NCBI GenBank assembly: GCA_030765065.1 | Contig: CM060987.1 | Location: 76,456,557 to 76,520,556, forward strand | DNA length: 64,000 bases | Source of the DNA: Deroplatys truncata | Lineage: Eukaryota > Arthropoda > Insecta > Mantodea > Mantidae | Direction of reading: 5' to 3' | Shown here: positions 1 to 11,500 of the stretch, piece by piece | Layout: each line of letters begins with the position of its first letter | How positions within the stretch are numbered: the first letter of the stretch is position 1 | Made by a program: the position numbers and the translations under genes | The notes under the pieces: generated by a model | What the model saw: the letters and a program-made list of their open reading frames with translations, nothing else | The model's database searches: none | What the model was told of the DNA's origin: nothing

Positions 1-729
1 TTCTATACGTGAACGTCAGATGGCAGCTTAATTCGTAAAATACTGTCGTAACCTCTTTCTAAACTAGCTTAATGGGGGGGTAGAGCAATAGTTAACGAGG
101 ATCTAACATATTACAAATTACACGAGGTCCGACGGGGCCAGCTCAACAAAATCCTAAATACACCTAAAGATTCCTAAAACATTGTATGGGAAGGAACAAG
201 GATCAAATACCTACTAAAAATCACATGCCAGGGCTTTAGTTTAACCAAGATGTATTGGATATAAATAGATACAAGATGTTACCTGTTTGTCATCGGCGAC
301 GCGTCAATCATGATGGTGGCCATGCTACACGAGTGCTCCCTTGCAAGAGAGAGAAGCAACTGAAGCTTCCTTCTAACGAACCGGTTTCCCCCACCACTAT
401 TCTGACATCATACGATCTCTATTACCAACCCACAGACTAGTACATACATTTCCCAACCAACAAACAAACATTGCCCTAACCAAATGTCACAATACATACT
501 TATGATATTAGAGGAATACACATAAAACGTTCTCATATAGTAGCTAGAATGTATGTATCATCCAAAAAATCAAGTGAGCTTCTCTTTACTTTAAGCTACT
601 TTATAACACTAACATAATAAAACAAGAGGTGTTTCCATTACAACCGTGTTTATTCTACAGCCCAGGATACCAAACAGAGCAGGTTATTTTACGCCGGGAA
701 CAACTGCCACTCATATATTACCTGTCTTG
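1..729. other. Unassigned AT-rich DNA
   Basis: No recognisable gene, repeat boundary or RNA. The short open frame at 255-440 has no recognisable domain and is probably chance. Confidence 0.6.
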
Positions 730-737
730 CTCTAGGG

Positions 738-1402
738 CATAGGTCTCCAAACCACGGCCCGCGGGCCAAATCCGGCCCACGGCAGCTAATGACCAGTGTG
801 TTCAATCCAGCCCGAGACAGCTAATGTCTTATTGTTATTGTTGCTGTGATAAGTTGGATGATAAAAGCACAAAATGATAATAATTCGGTTTTATTTACTT
901 GCTAGGTAAAGCTTAATGACAAGTATAACACGCGGAAAGTATAATAACTAACAAATAATTGAAATGAATCCCACTAGCATTATAAACTAGTGAGCGTCCC
1001 GCTGTTTCACCCTCGGTAGCTATGTTGGGGTAAAGAATGTTGTATAAGTAGCTATACCGGTGTTTCTAATCACACATATGGTTTTTATCCTGAAAATCCC
1101 TCAGGAAGGGAAAGGCCAAATTAACGCGAATGAAGCCAGGGGGTGTCCACTTGTAAAAAATACTAATGAGATTTATGTAATCGTGATTTTCCACAGAAAA
1201 TAGTTTGTAGTTGTGGACCAATTTTACTTGTTCCAATTATTAAAAAGGATTTAAGATGCTCATCGGTTAACGTAGATCTGTAAACAATCTTCGTGTACTT
1301 CCTAAAATTACAGATAATGCCAGGAAAATTAAAACGGTTTTGACCCTTGAACTTACTGGAATAATTAGTATGGCCCTAAGGCTGGAAAGTTTGGAGACCC
1401 GA
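738..1402. mobile_element. Nonautonomous hAT-type element (665 bp)
   Basis: The left end starts CATAGGTCTCCAAAC followed by a GC-rich stretch (GGCCCGCGGGCC). The right end, read in reverse complement, is TCGGGTCTCCAAAC, so the ends share an 11-bp inverted repeat GGTCTCCAAAC. The element is bracketed by near-identical 8-bp duplications, CTCTAGGG at 730-737 and ATCTAGGG at 1403-1410. Terminal sequence of the type GGTCTCCAAAC..GGCCCGCGGGCC and an 8-bp duplication are typical of hAT elements. The interior has no transposase frame, so this is a MITE-like derivative that would depend on a transposase supplied elsewhere. Confidence 0.75.
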
Positions 1403-1410
1403 ATCTAGGG

Positions 1411-3030
1411 CTTTGGAAACTGAGTCTTGAATAAGAGAAAGAGGAATAGTAGCCTATAAAATGAGATTCCCTAGATATGTGGTTGATATAATTTAACGGA
1501 CCAAAAGCTAAGTGCTGATATTAAACAAGAACATTCTTGAAAATTAATATAAAATAAAATAAGTTATATGTAATATGAAGCAATATGCCATTTTCGGAAT
1601 CACAACAGCAATACTGTAGACTAGATATGGGACATGTTACTTCTCGACACTATAATAATACTAGTACTAATTTTGAGCACCTATAATCGCTACTCACTTT
1701 ATAAAAACGTCTAAAGACAGCATATAATTCAGTGAATTATTATGACATTGTTTTTAATTTTCAGTTTGCAAACATTTATAAGCAATTTGGCTTCAGTTCC
1801 AGCCAAAAATGCTATATGTACTTTTAAATCCTTTAGTTCTGTCTAATTGTTGCACATCGGAAACAAGGAGTATCAATAATTTAAGTTATATATTTATTAC
1901 CTACCCAGAATATACACCGTCTTCAAGATTTTTAAAAAGCAGCACATTTGAAAATTTGTATTTTAATTAACATTTATAGCACTTAAAGCTGCTTTAATGT
2001 AAATGTTTTATTTTCTTTTGGTCTTCCATGCAAACGCAGTTGTTATCACAGCACAAGTTTTGTTTCATTAACATCTTGTAAACAAGGATCACCGATAATA
2101 GCTTTGATTCATACATACCCAGAATATAGTCTTTAATTGTGTTTTATAATATCATAAACCATCACACTCTGAAAGGTTATTTTCATTAAAATTCCTGAAA
2201 GATAGAGGCAGTTGTCTTAACAGAGTGCTCTACTATTTTTCCTTGTAGTTTTGGGCCATCCTAAATTTTAACGCCTACAAAAATGACTTCTATTAGCTTG
2301 TTGGTGTAATGATCATGGTTTAACACTCTCATTTGCAAAACACGCTTTCGAAATTAACACATACTCTTAAATTTTTTGCTTAACTATCCTTTGGATATAA
2401 TAATACCAATGGTTCTTTGTTTTGATAATTAAGTACACCCAGTAAAAACTCAGGTCTAACAAGATGCATGACTGATTATGAGCGCTCGAAATAAATAAAT
2501 TGAGCCATGATGGAAACTGAAGAAAAGACAAAGTTACGTATTCATTGAAAACAAAATTCCATTTTGACCTCCAGTTTGCAAAACAGACACTTCACTGCTA
2601 CACCAAGGTGGAGAATTGTGAAGTTAATATTGTCGAACTATAATACCTATTATGTATATCATATTTTAAGTTTATAACATCAGTGGTGACTTTAAATCAC
2701 CACGTATTCAGTATTCAATCCTCCGTCATGTATAAATGTGAATCTGAAGGACAACTACTATATCGTTTTAATCATTTCATATTCAGTTGTCTGGTTAAAT
2801 AAAAGCGACCATTACTAAAGGAACTTAAACTTCACATTGAATACTGCGATAATCGTGTTTTTTCTAGATAATGTTCTCTGTTTATCCCCTAAATAAATAT
2901 AAACGAACATCTAGAAACAAAAGCAAAATATTTAAACCATTTCTTAGCATGCTACTAACTTTCCTTTGCAGTGAAATTTATTATAAGTTAGCGATAGAAT
3001 AAAACTTAATATATATGAATAGAGCACAAA
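1411..3030. other. Unassigned AT-rich DNA
   Basis: No coding frame, tRNA-like box or terminal repeat recognised in this stretch; it appears to be old intergenic sequence. Confidence 0.5.
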
Positions 3031-3040
3031 TTACTTAACT

Positions 3041-3118
3041 GCGGAATAGCCGAGATCGTTGCAGCGCTATTCGTAGAATTCAAAATTGTTGGTGGTTCCA
3101 TCCTCGCCTCCGGCATGC
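3041..3118 (+). repeat. Possible decayed tRNA-like SINE head
   Basis: The segment reads like a worn tRNA: GAATAGCCGAGATCG resembles a pol III A box and GGTGGTTCCATCC a B box about 50 bp later, with a GC content above the flanks. No poly-A tail or target duplication could be defined. It could be a chance match. Confidence 0.35.
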
Positions 3119-3755
3119 TTATATTCTGAAATGGAAAATTAACAAACATCTTTAATTCGTCTAGATTCTGTTATCACGGATAGAGATCAGTATAAACACA
3201 CATTTATGGAAATTCAGTTAATGGGAACATGGCAACGTTGTATAGTGCGAAATAAATAAAAATGGCAACGCTGCTAGGTGCAAACGGTTGTTTCACGTTC
3301 AAGTAATCTACAACTGTATTTTGTTCTTTTTGATATATCATTAATTACTTTATTTCTGCCATCCAACGATACATTTTATGACCATTAATGCCATCTTAAC
3401 TATTAAATGTTTCCCTATAATATGTAATGCATTAAATTCATTTGTTTTCGATACGTTGAATCTTATTCTCACATAGCAGGGTATTTGTGTCGTAATACTG
3501 CATAATTAGCCACAAGGGAATGTAATTATGCTGAGTTCACTAAAAATTTCTAAAACAATCATTTTGTTTCTTGGGCCTGAAACTTTTAATTTCCTTGCTT
3601 GTCGAGACCTTCTAAAATGTAGAAGATATAATGCTTCCTTGCATCCTTTGGAGGCTAATGTAAATATTAACAGTTCATGAATGAAATAAGTTCTTTAACA
3701 TGGTCTTCGAGATTTATAGAAAGATGTTTTTGAATGCGTTCATTGTCACCCGCTC

Positions 3756-3853
3756 ATATGTTCGGCACTGTCAGCTGACTACACGGACCTCGAGTGATTG
3801 GGAAAGCCTCGGCTCACTTCGGGGTCCGTCGGAGTCAGTCGGCGGTTGGTAAG
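3756..3853 (+). promoter_or_regulatory. CpG-rich patch ending in a consensus splice donor
   Basis: About ten CpG dinucleotides fall within 100 bp in an otherwise CpG-poor AT-rich background. The patch ends in AGTCGGCGGTTG (3837-3848) directly followed by GTAAGT, a consensus 5' splice site on the + strand. This would fit a small untranslated first exon with its promoter. No downstream coding exon was recognised, so the function is inference only. The same 12-mer recurs at 58279-58290. Confidence 0.3.
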
Positions 3854-4984
3854 TTAAAAAAAGTTTTGTTTTGAAAAGGAAAGAGGAGAGATGGCCATGT
3901 GGTTAGAAAAACAACGCAGTATCTGCGGGTGACAGGCCTCTCATCTCGCTAAACGATGTAAGAACTCTATAATAAAAGCATAATGAGTAAGCTGCAAGTT
4001 TTTTTTAAATGTATTTAAGCTTCTGGTCTCCTCAAATACCTACTTTGTAGTAACCAGCTTCCTTTGGTCTCCTGCAGCGAGTGTAAATTTTACCATCTAA
4101 AGTCCTTTTAAACTGTAAGCACGGCCCGAGCACTGAGGTTCGTGACAGTATTTAAAGCAAAATGTTATTACTTTCGGGAGGAATTATTAACAGTTGAAGT
4201 AGGCGTATTCCCTGTTTTGTTTGCAACAATTGCACACAATATTTTATAAAGCAGTCAGTGTAGAATTTCAATAGTATTGCAGCAAATAATTACAACGCCC
4301 CGCAAAATAAAAATAACCATTTAATTTAGCACTCTCAATGAGGAGCTGTATTAGAAAGACCTCCTATTAATTTGTATAATTTTATATTAATTGGCAGTTA
4401 TATAAATACTTATGTTTCCTATAAAGAAAAGAAAACTACACGTTACATGGGATTCGATACACGTTTCGCCAATACTGTTAATCAGCAGTAGTACACTCTA
4501 ACGACTGTAGCTATTCTAAACATAGAACCATCGTGTTGCTGATTAAGCTTATATTTGTAAGCAAAGCGCCCAACACTGGAATTGTTTTTACTTCTGGCCC
4601 ACTACTTAATCGAAACACAATAACATACAGGTGTACTAAAGTTGAATTTGCAATATTTACCTGTTAGTTTACATTGATTGCCGAAATATTACTTTTCGAA
4701 ACTACGAGGTGAGCCAATGGCTGCCATACCTTACACAGCAAGGGAAGCATATGACATATTTCACTCTCATACCATCTATGCAAAAATGCCTGAGAATTAG
4801 GTGAACCTTCGCGCAGGTTCTCACTGGAGTTGGCCATTTACTTTTATGAAAAATAGTACAATTCAAATAAAACTAAAAATGATTACTAGATTTACCGAAT
4901 AATCAACTTTATTTCTCCATTTTCAAACATTTTTTTAGTATTTGATTCTTTCACGTCTCTTAAAATTCTGAATAATTATGAAGC
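3854..4984. other. Unassigned AT-rich DNA
   Basis: No gene or element recognised between the CpG-rich patch and the RT fragment downstream. Confidence 0.5.
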
Positions 4985-5260
4985 AAATCTCGTTTGTATT
5001 GGTCTAGTTTGATATCGAGAAGGCATTTGATGAATTTTGGCTCAGGGTGAACTCTATAAAATAAAATCGTGCATTCCTTTATTCGTTAGCTTAATACACA
5101 TTTGGTGCAAGAAATGGATGATCAGAATTAAACCAAATCTAAAGTTGTCCACTTATGTTTGAAAATGGAAAAAAGAATCTGACACGCTTACTTTAGAAAG
5201 CGAGCAGATCCTGCAGTACTTCCGCATCCAACCTTAGAGTTACAGCAGCAAACAAACGTA
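4985..5260 (+). pseudogene. Decayed Jockey-like reverse transcriptase fragment
   Basis: Frame reconstruction around 5010-5030 gives FDIEKAFDEFW, the RT motif A region (DxxxAFDxVW) of Jockey-clade non-LTR elements, followed by a recognisable but stop-riddled continuation. Several in-frame stops occur within 250 bp and no other RT motif is intact, so this is a dead remnant. It lies just upstream of the mariner remnant. Confidence 0.55.
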
Positions 5261-5445
5261 GATTTTTTATGTGGGAAATGTTATTAGGGAAATTCGGAAA
5301 TTAAGTTCCGGCCTCGTTATTTACAAGCAGGAGAGGCGATATCAACGCTATGCTTGATTCGCTGAGTAGCTTGGTTCAGTACGCCCCTGACAGTGTAGTG
5401 TGAGGTTGTATTCAACTATTGCTTTCACCAAGAAAGGCTTGAAAA

Positions 5446-6460
5446 TGTGTTCAGTAATAGAAGTTCCCACCAATTGTGAAGTGTGTGCAGTGATGCAGCT
5501 GCAATTCATTAGAGATCACTGAAATGCACAGGAACATTATGAGTGAGAGTACTCGTACTGTTCGACTCTGGTGTCGTCAATTATAAGATGGACGCACTAA
5601 CGTCTATAATAAAGTACGAAGTGGCCGACAGTCTGTTGTGAGCGACGAACGTGATGCAAATGTGAATGATTTGGTCATACAAAATCGCTGTTTCACAACT
5701 TCAGAACTCCATGAACATTTTCCACAAATCAGTAGAATTAGTCTTTATAAAGTTCTGACACATAGGTTAAAGCAAGTTTTGTGCTAAGTGAGTAGCGCTA
5801 AAATTCTGTCTGGAGCCCAAAAACCCATGATCAGAATTGGAGCAACATAGACATTCCTTCAACGCTACGTGAGTGAGACCAGGCTATTACGTTGGGTATG
5901 TGAACGTCGAAACAAAACGGCAGTCAATCACATGGGTCACACCAAATCCCCTATGAAACCCTTCCAAACATTTTCAACAAAACATTCATGGTACCAGTTT
6001 TTGGAATAAGCTAGGTGTTGGTGGAATTCATGGAGCGAGATACAACAATAAACTCTGACGTCTACTATCAGATAATAACGAAACTCAGGAGAGCAACTCA
6101 GAACAAACTGTATAGTGTGTTGAGTTGTGGGGTCGTTTTATTCCAAGATAATGCTTGCCGCATACTACTGCATTCACTCAAAATCTGCAACAATTCAAAT
6201 TGTTTTTGATCATCCAGCATATAGCCCTGACTTGGCTCCGAGTGATTATCACTTGTTCCAAAACAAAGAAATGCCTTGGGTCACTCGGTTTAAGTTCACG
6301 TCGAACTTAATGAAAGCGTCACAGTGTGGCTACAATCACAGACGGCAGAGTTCTATGTAGAGAGGATTTCAAAGTCCGTGAACCGGTGCGACAAATGTCT
6401 GTATGTAAATGGAAGTTAGGAAGTTATGTTGAAAAATACTTTAACGGTTTAGTTTACACT
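5446..6460 (+). pseudogene. Decayed mariner transposase (irritans-like)
   Basis: Many short frames together follow a mariner transposase from end to end. The N-terminal part starts near 5446 (residues VPTNCEVCAV). A middle block at 6015 onward reads LVEFMERDTTIN. A block at 6200-6270 reads DHPAYSPDLAPSDYHLF and includes the last catalytic Asp of the D34D triad. The C-terminal tail near 6420 reads GSYVEKYF. Numerous stops and frameshifts are present, and the DETW-like first catalytic block is destroyed. The ends are too worn to define the TIRs. The element cannot encode an active enzyme. Confidence 0.85.
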
Positions 6461-7215
6461 AGTGTGTAATGAAAGTCCCAAAAATAAAGCAACATTCCTT
6501 AAGAAACTTAACGGAACTTACTCACCGATTTGCCTACATACTGTATATAACAATTTCGGTCAGAAAGAGAATATGTGTTTTAAACATAAGTAATGTGTGT
6601 TAATGTTCCAATGCAGTGGTTGTTCTCAGTAGGTTCAGGGAAGCGGTTGGATTCAGTTGATAAATACGGCGCTTTATCTTCAGGGGACTTTGAATGTTCC
6701 AATCGGGGTGTCCACTCTTACATTTATACTACACGTTGACGCTTCTTCCTAGATTACTTTACACATCTCTTGAGGAACATTCCACCCATCTGCCACTGTA
6801 ACATCAGATTGGAAGTCTGAAACCAATCGCAATACAGCTCTTCTGGAAAAGCAACGTATATTGCAATGCAAGGAGGATAGAGGACACCACTGGGCTACAA
6901 CTTCAACATGTGCCATGTATAGGGTATAGAGGGGAACAAGTGCAAACAATTTGGCGTTCGATAATTAATGTTGAAAGCAAAACAATGGCCTGTTTCATTT
7001 TCATATTGTCCTGCTAATTAGGCTTTTTAAAATGTGTTGCATATTTCACATGTTTTGGGAATATCCTTAGTAGAAATACGCCTGGGAGGTGACGGTACCC
7101 GACTCTTGTCTGCGCCTACCTCGGCATTGCTGTCGCTATAAAACAGTGACAACCGAATCATGAACACTGAAGTAGAATATTTTTTTGTAGTTGGAAGATG
7201 CTTCATGTTTATCTG
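6461..7215. other. Unassigned; possibly leader of the minus-strand LTR element
   Basis: Sequence to the left of the LTR primer-binding site should be the internal region of the minus-strand LTR retrotransposon, but no gag, protease or RT motif is readable here. The minus-strand frame at 7027-7221 has no recognisable domain. The internal region may be deleted or displaced outside the window. Confidence 0.35.
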
Positions 7216-7233
7216 CCCCACGTATGGGAGCCA
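7216..7233 (-). other. LTR retrotransposon primer-binding site
   Basis: Read on the minus strand this is TGGCTCCCATACGTGGGG, three bases after the LTR end. It begins TGG, as required to pair with a tRNA CCA end, and it closely resembles the TGGCGCCCAACGTGGGG-type site common next to insect Gypsy-like LTRs. It fixes the polarity of the adjacent repeat as a 5' LTR read leftward. Confidence 0.65.
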
Positions 7234-7236
7234 ATT

Positions 7237-8104
7237 TGTCGCAGTAACTTCATGTTATCTTATTGCTGAGCGCCTGTTATTGTTTTACTACTTTGAATGT
7301 TGTGTTCTTTGTCCTACGGCTAGCTATTATTACTACTTAGTCGAGCATATCTCTTAAACAGGGTGTGTAAACGGAAAGGATTTGTTACTGAAAGATAACA
7401 CTTATAAAAGAATTTGTTTTTACACTTTTATTACCCTCACAATTAATTAATTTCACATATTGACTCTTGATACACGCCAGACTGAAACTGTTATATTTTC
7501 TAATATCACTATAATCACTTATTTGCTGCACATTATTAATTCGCGTATTTCACATTTATAACTAACTTTACAACGCGAGAGATTTTGTAGAATTGCGCGA
7601 CGTATAACGCGTGAACGATTCTCTTAAACTGTGCGACGTATAACCTTTGTATGATTCTGTTGGACTGAACGACGTATTACCCTCGAATCCTTCTGTTGGA
7701 CTGAACGAAACCTGTCTCTGGCACGGAATTTATACTCCCTCACCCGATATGCCTAAAGATTATAACCGAGCTGCTATTGGTTAATAAAACGCGCCAACAT
7801 TAGCGTCTATATTTATATCCAATCAAAATTACAAACACATATCCTCTAGGGAAGAAATTCCCTCCATTTCAAAAGAAACGCGCGCTACTCTGACGTCATT
7901 TGCTTGTCTCTAATAATTGATAAACAACTTACCCCCTCGCTCATTGTTACCTGCTCTTATTGTCAGTTTCAGTGAGGCCGTGTAAACTTATTTCATAACA
8001 ATGCTTATAATTAACAAACATCTCAAATCATTGTCATACAATAATGCTTATTTACACTACAATCACTCTGGCATTTACAATTTGTGATATAAAATACTGC
8101 CACA
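7237..8104 (-). mobile_element. LTR of a Gypsy-type retrotransposon, copy 1 (868 bp)
   Basis: On the minus strand the repeat runs from TGTGGCAGTATTTTATAT to ACGCGACA-like bases (TG...CA termini). It contains CCAAT, a TATAAA box (7734-7729), four tandem 36-bp units just downstream of it (7710-7567) and an AATAAA signal (TAATAAAAGTG) before the end. A second copy lies inverted at 14461-15367, at roughly 85-90 percent identity by eye. A primer-binding site follows immediately (7233-7216). The LTR start at 8104 falls directly against the tail of a Jockey ORF1, so the LTR element probably inserted there or the two recombined. No internal coding region was recognised. Confidence 0.8.
7567..7710 (-). 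repeat. Four tandem 36-bp units inside LTR copy 1
   Basis: Units at 7675-7710, 7639-7674, 7603-7638 and 7567-7602, each built around CGTCGCRCAGTTYAASAGAAT on the minus strand. They lie just downstream of the LTR TATA box. LTR copy 2 has five units at the equivalent place. Confidence 0.85.
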
Positions 8105-8160
8105 ACACCGAACCGCCAACTCAACCTGAAGCGGCAAACATGACAGCAACAGCTCAGTAA
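8105..8160 (+). pseudogene. C-terminal tail of a Jockey-type ORF1 (gag-like), truncated
   Basis: An open frame reading TEPPTQPEAANMTATAQ ends at TAA (8158-8160), 27 bp before the ORF2 start. A polar, proline-rich C-terminus placed just before ORF2 is what is expected of ORF1 in a two-ORF non-LTR element. Everything upstream is replaced by the LTR beginning at 8104, so the RNA-binding part and zinc knuckles are missing. The assignment rests on position and phase rather than on a recognised domain. Confidence 0.5.
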
Positions 8161-8187
8161 CCGCCAGCCCCCTCCTGTTCAGGAATT

Positions 8188-11070
8188 ATGGCTCGCATCA
8201 TAGAGAAAGATAACCTCATAATTCTTCATATCAACATAAATGGAATACGGTCAAAGAAAGAACAGCTCAAAGCACTGCTTACACAATACGATCCTGACAT
8301 CATAACAGCAAATGAGACAAAACTCAAACCTTACAACACCTTCAGTTTCCCCCCCTACCAGGTATACAGATATGACCGCCAATCAGAACCAGGAGGAGGA
8401 GTACTTATGCTAATCAAACCGCAACACCGGACTAAACTCATATCACTACCGGACCAATTTAAAGCAGAAGAGGCAGTGCTAGTCCAAATTAAAATCCACA
8501 CGCAAGTACTGCATATAGCCACGATTTATGCCACACCAACGAACATGTCAACAAAGAATAACCATTTCCCTGCAGCCTTGCTTAAATATATGGACGCCAA
8601 ATACAACAGCCTCCTGGTAGTGGGGGATCTAAACGCCCAACACCAGAGCCTCCTGGATGTAACTACGAACTATTATGGAAAGCAACTACTCAAGCTCTTA
8701 TCCAACACATCACTGCAAGTTGCACTAATACCAGGACCCACCAGAATCGGCACAAGAAATCAGCAACCCTCATCACCGGATAAAATACTAACTTCACCAC
8801 AGCTATACCACAAAATCACCGGCATAACCACCGACGCACCCATTAACACTGACCATCTGCCTGTAATAGTTACCCTGGCCACCCAAAAATGGCATTATGA
8901 AGTGCGACAACCATATGAAGTACCGGACTTCACCAGAGCAGATTGGAAGGCATATAGACAAAAGATTACTGAACAAATCAACAACACACCTCCAAACGCC
9001 CAAGGCACCATCGTGCAACAAATAGAAACAGAAGAGGTAACACTACGAAACATAATTACAGCCGCTAAACAGCACGCTATACCAACAATCAAAAGGAATC
9101 CGGACAGAAATATTAATACACTCCCACCAGACATAATCGCCGTCATCAAGCAGAAAAGAAAGGCCCACAGGCAGTACATGAAAACGCATCACCCATATGA
9201 CAAAATGGTGTTAAATCACCTGCAGGAGGCCGTTAAAACAGCAATTACAAAGTATAGAGAATCAAAATGGACGCACTACATCAACACACTAAATGAAAAA
9301 AGAACCAATGATCCGCGGACATTCTGGCAGCTAATCAGAGCAACAAGAGGTAAACATCACACCACATACCCAATCAAACAAAATGGACGTCACATCTGGA
9401 ACACGACAGAGAAATTAAACATTTTTAAAACACATTATGACAATGTATTTAAAACGCCAGATGATCCAAAGTTTAATAGCCAATACTTCAATCGAATCAA
9501 CTATCATGTCAACAACAGCCCACATCTTTACACACCGCAAGAGCAACTATGCGAGCCCCCTGAAGCGGACGGTCCCGCCAAACCCATCACCAAAAATGAA
9601 TTGAAGACCACAATACAAATCCAAGGAAATACTGCCCCCGGGCCTGACCAGATAACCTACCAGATGTTAAAAGAACTACCCGATAGCATAATAAATCGTC
9701 TGTTACAACTCTACAACGCCTGCCTTCATCATGGCTACCACCCGACCAACTGGAAACATGCGCATATTCTCTTATTCGAAAAACCAGGAAAAGACCATAC
9801 GGATCACCAAAACTACAGACCTATCTCACTCACAGCAACGCTATCAAAAATCTTGGAAAAAATACTGGTCACTCGTCTGCAGTCTTATCTCAAGCACCAC
9901 AACATAATTCCAGAAACTCAGGCGGGCTACAGAAACGATATAACAATACAGGACCAACTACTCAGGGTGATATCAGACATGCAAGACAACTTCAATAAAA
10001 GCAAGACAACCGTTGCAGCCTTTTTGGACATAAAATCCGCGTTCGATAAATGCTGGACCAACGGCCTCCTTTTCAAAATGACCTCTCTTAACCTTCCGAG
10101 AAAGATAATTCGATGGACGGCCAGCTTCCTGCTGAATCGGACAGCCAATATCAAAATCAACAACACACTATCAGATACAATTCATCTAAAAGCCGGCACG
10201 CCGCAAGGGAGCGCCATTTCCGGCCTCTTGTACATAATTTACACTGCAGACACCCCAAAACCAATAGTACCCACTGTTAATCTAGCGCAATATGCCGACG
10301 ATACACTCTACTGGTGCTCGGAGTTCAGGCCAACAGTAGCCAAAAAAAGACTGGAACGTCAGCTCAAGGAGTTTGTACAATGGGCAAAAAACTGGCGAAT
10401 TTCAATTAACACGGATAAAACCCAAATACTTACCATCAAGAGAAAAGGCCGCTTTGCAAAGACTGCACTTCGCGTCAACATTGATGGGAAACTCATTAAA
10501 TCAAAAGAAACGGCCAAATATCTGGGCATTACAATCACAAATAAATTAAAAACTAACCAGCACTTCAATCAGAAAATAAAGCAGACCAAAGCCATGCTAT
10601 CAACAATGAGATACCTAGCAAATAAAACTAACGCAGGCCTCACCACAAAAGCCCTACTCCACCTATATGTAGCACTCGTCAGGCCGGTACTAACCTATGG
10701 AACAACAGCGCTAGCGCCCATAACATCAGCAACAACAATACATCTCCTACAGACAGTAGAACGTAAATGCCTTCGAATAGCAGCAAAGGTGCCCTACTGT
10801 TATTCCAACAGAAAACTATACCAACTAGTAAAGACTGAAACGCTGCCAGACTTCATAGAGAGAGGGCTCCTCAACTACGCAGCGAAAGCAAGCAAACACC
10901 AACACAGGCAACAACTACTGCAAAATTCTGAAAATTACAAGAAAGATGCACCTAACCAGTGCAATAAAATCACGACACCACCCCTAGCATACATAAGAGC
11001 ACTAGTCCAAGAGAGAGAGACACAAGACGAATTGGAAGCATCGCTCTATCTCCAGAATCTCCTTCAATGA
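8188..11070 (+). CDS. Jockey-clade non-LTR retrotransposon ORF2 (endonuclease-reverse transcriptase), intact
   Basis: The 960-codon uninterrupted frame encodes the protein that nicks target DNA and copies element RNA by target-primed reverse transcription. Residues 1-225 form an apurinic-type endonuclease: ININGIRSKK near 15-24, NETKL with E43, VVGDLNAQ with D147 and N149, and TDHLPV with D222 and H223. The RT spans roughly 480-760: EKPGKDHTDHQNYRPISLT near 530, the motif A region LDIKSAFDKCW near 612, TPQGS at 671, and the catalytic YADD at about 702-705. A C-terminal region follows with no RNase H domain, as usual in Jockey. ATG 8188 is chosen because it precedes the endonuclease and lies shortly after the ORF1 stop at 8160. 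The coding strand is strongly A-rich. It is the only undamaged large gene in the window. Whether the element is mobile is doubtful because ORF1 is missing. Confidence 0.95.
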   Translation: MARIIEKDNLIILHININGIRSKKEQLKALLTQYDPDIITANETKLKPYNTFSFPPYQVYRYDRQSEPGGGVLMLIKPQHRTKLISLPDQFKAEEAVLVQIKIHTQVLHIATIYATPTNMSTKNNHFPAALLKYMDAKYNSLLVVGDLNAQHQSLLDVTTNYYGKQLLKLLSNTSLQVALIPGPTRIGTRNQQPSSPDKILTSPQLYHKITGITTDAPINTDHLPVIVTLATQKWHYEVRQPYEVPDFTRADWKAYRQKITEQINNTPPNAQGTIVQQIETEEVTLRNIITAAKQHAIPTIKRNPDRNINTLPPDIIAVIKQKRKAHRQYMKTHHPYDKMVLNHLQEAVKTAITKYRESKWTHYINTLNEKRTNDPRTFWQLIRATRGKHHTTYPIKQNGRHIWNTTEKLNIFKTHYDNVFKTPDDPKFNSQYFNRINYHVNNSPHLYTPQEQLCEPPEADGPAKPITKNELKTTIQIQGNTAPGPDQITYQMLKELPDSIINRLLQLYNACLHHGYHPTNWKHAHILLFEKPGKDHTDHQNYRPISLTATLSKILEKILVTRLQSYLKHHNIIPETQAGYRNDITIQDQLLRVISDMQDNFNKSKTTVAAFLDIKSAFDKCWTNGLLFKMTSLNLPRKIIRWTASFLLNRTANIKINNTLSDTIHLKAGTPQGSAISGLLYIIYTADTPKPIVPTVNLAQYADDTLYWCSEFRPTVAKKRLERQLKEFVQWAKNWRISINTDKTQILTIKRKGRFAKTALRVNIDGKLIKSKETAKYLGITITNKLKTNQHFNQKIKQTKAMLSTMRYLANKTNAGLTTKALLHLYVALVRPVLTYGTTALAPITSATTIHLLQTVERKCLRIAAKVPYCYSNRKLYQLVKTETLPDFIERGLLNYAAKASKHQHRQQLLQNSENYKKDAPNQCNKITTPPLAYIRALVQERETQDELEASLYLQNLLQ

Positions 11071-11500
11071 AGCACAAAGAATATAACATACAATATTAAA
11101 ATGACTGGCCATGGTTACCACACCTTCAAATAAAAAAGAACAACCACAGACAAATAACCCTCATCCTAGTCCCAAGACAAATACAAACACCAGACCGAGA
11201 AGTGTGTTCTATTTACACACACACAAAAAAAAATTATATATATATTATATAAAACAAAGGGCACACAAAATTATGATAGCCTTAAAAAAAATATATATAT
11301 ATATAATAATTAAAAATCCAATACATAGACACACAAAAATAAAAAGCAATGGTTCCCACAACAAAACCCAAGACTCGACACTCGGCGCCTGCCCACTCCT
11401 CACCTTCTCCTTTGCCCCCTCCCCCAAACCATCATTACCATCAAGCTGCTGTTGCCAAGTGACTGCGGAGGGTCGATGCCACCCCAAATAAAAATTAACC
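11071..11500 (+). other. Probable 3' UTR of the Jockey element
   Basis: The sequence after the ORF2 stop stays A- and C-rich like ORF2 itself and contains CA, TA and A-rich runs (11217-11340). AATAAA occurs at about 11487. No clear poly-A tail or target duplication marks the end, so the boundary is approximate. The small frames here look like chance. Confidence 0.45.

Noticed and set aside
8895-9179. Minus-strand 94-codon membrane protein
   Set aside because: Antisense shadow of the intact Jockey ORF2.
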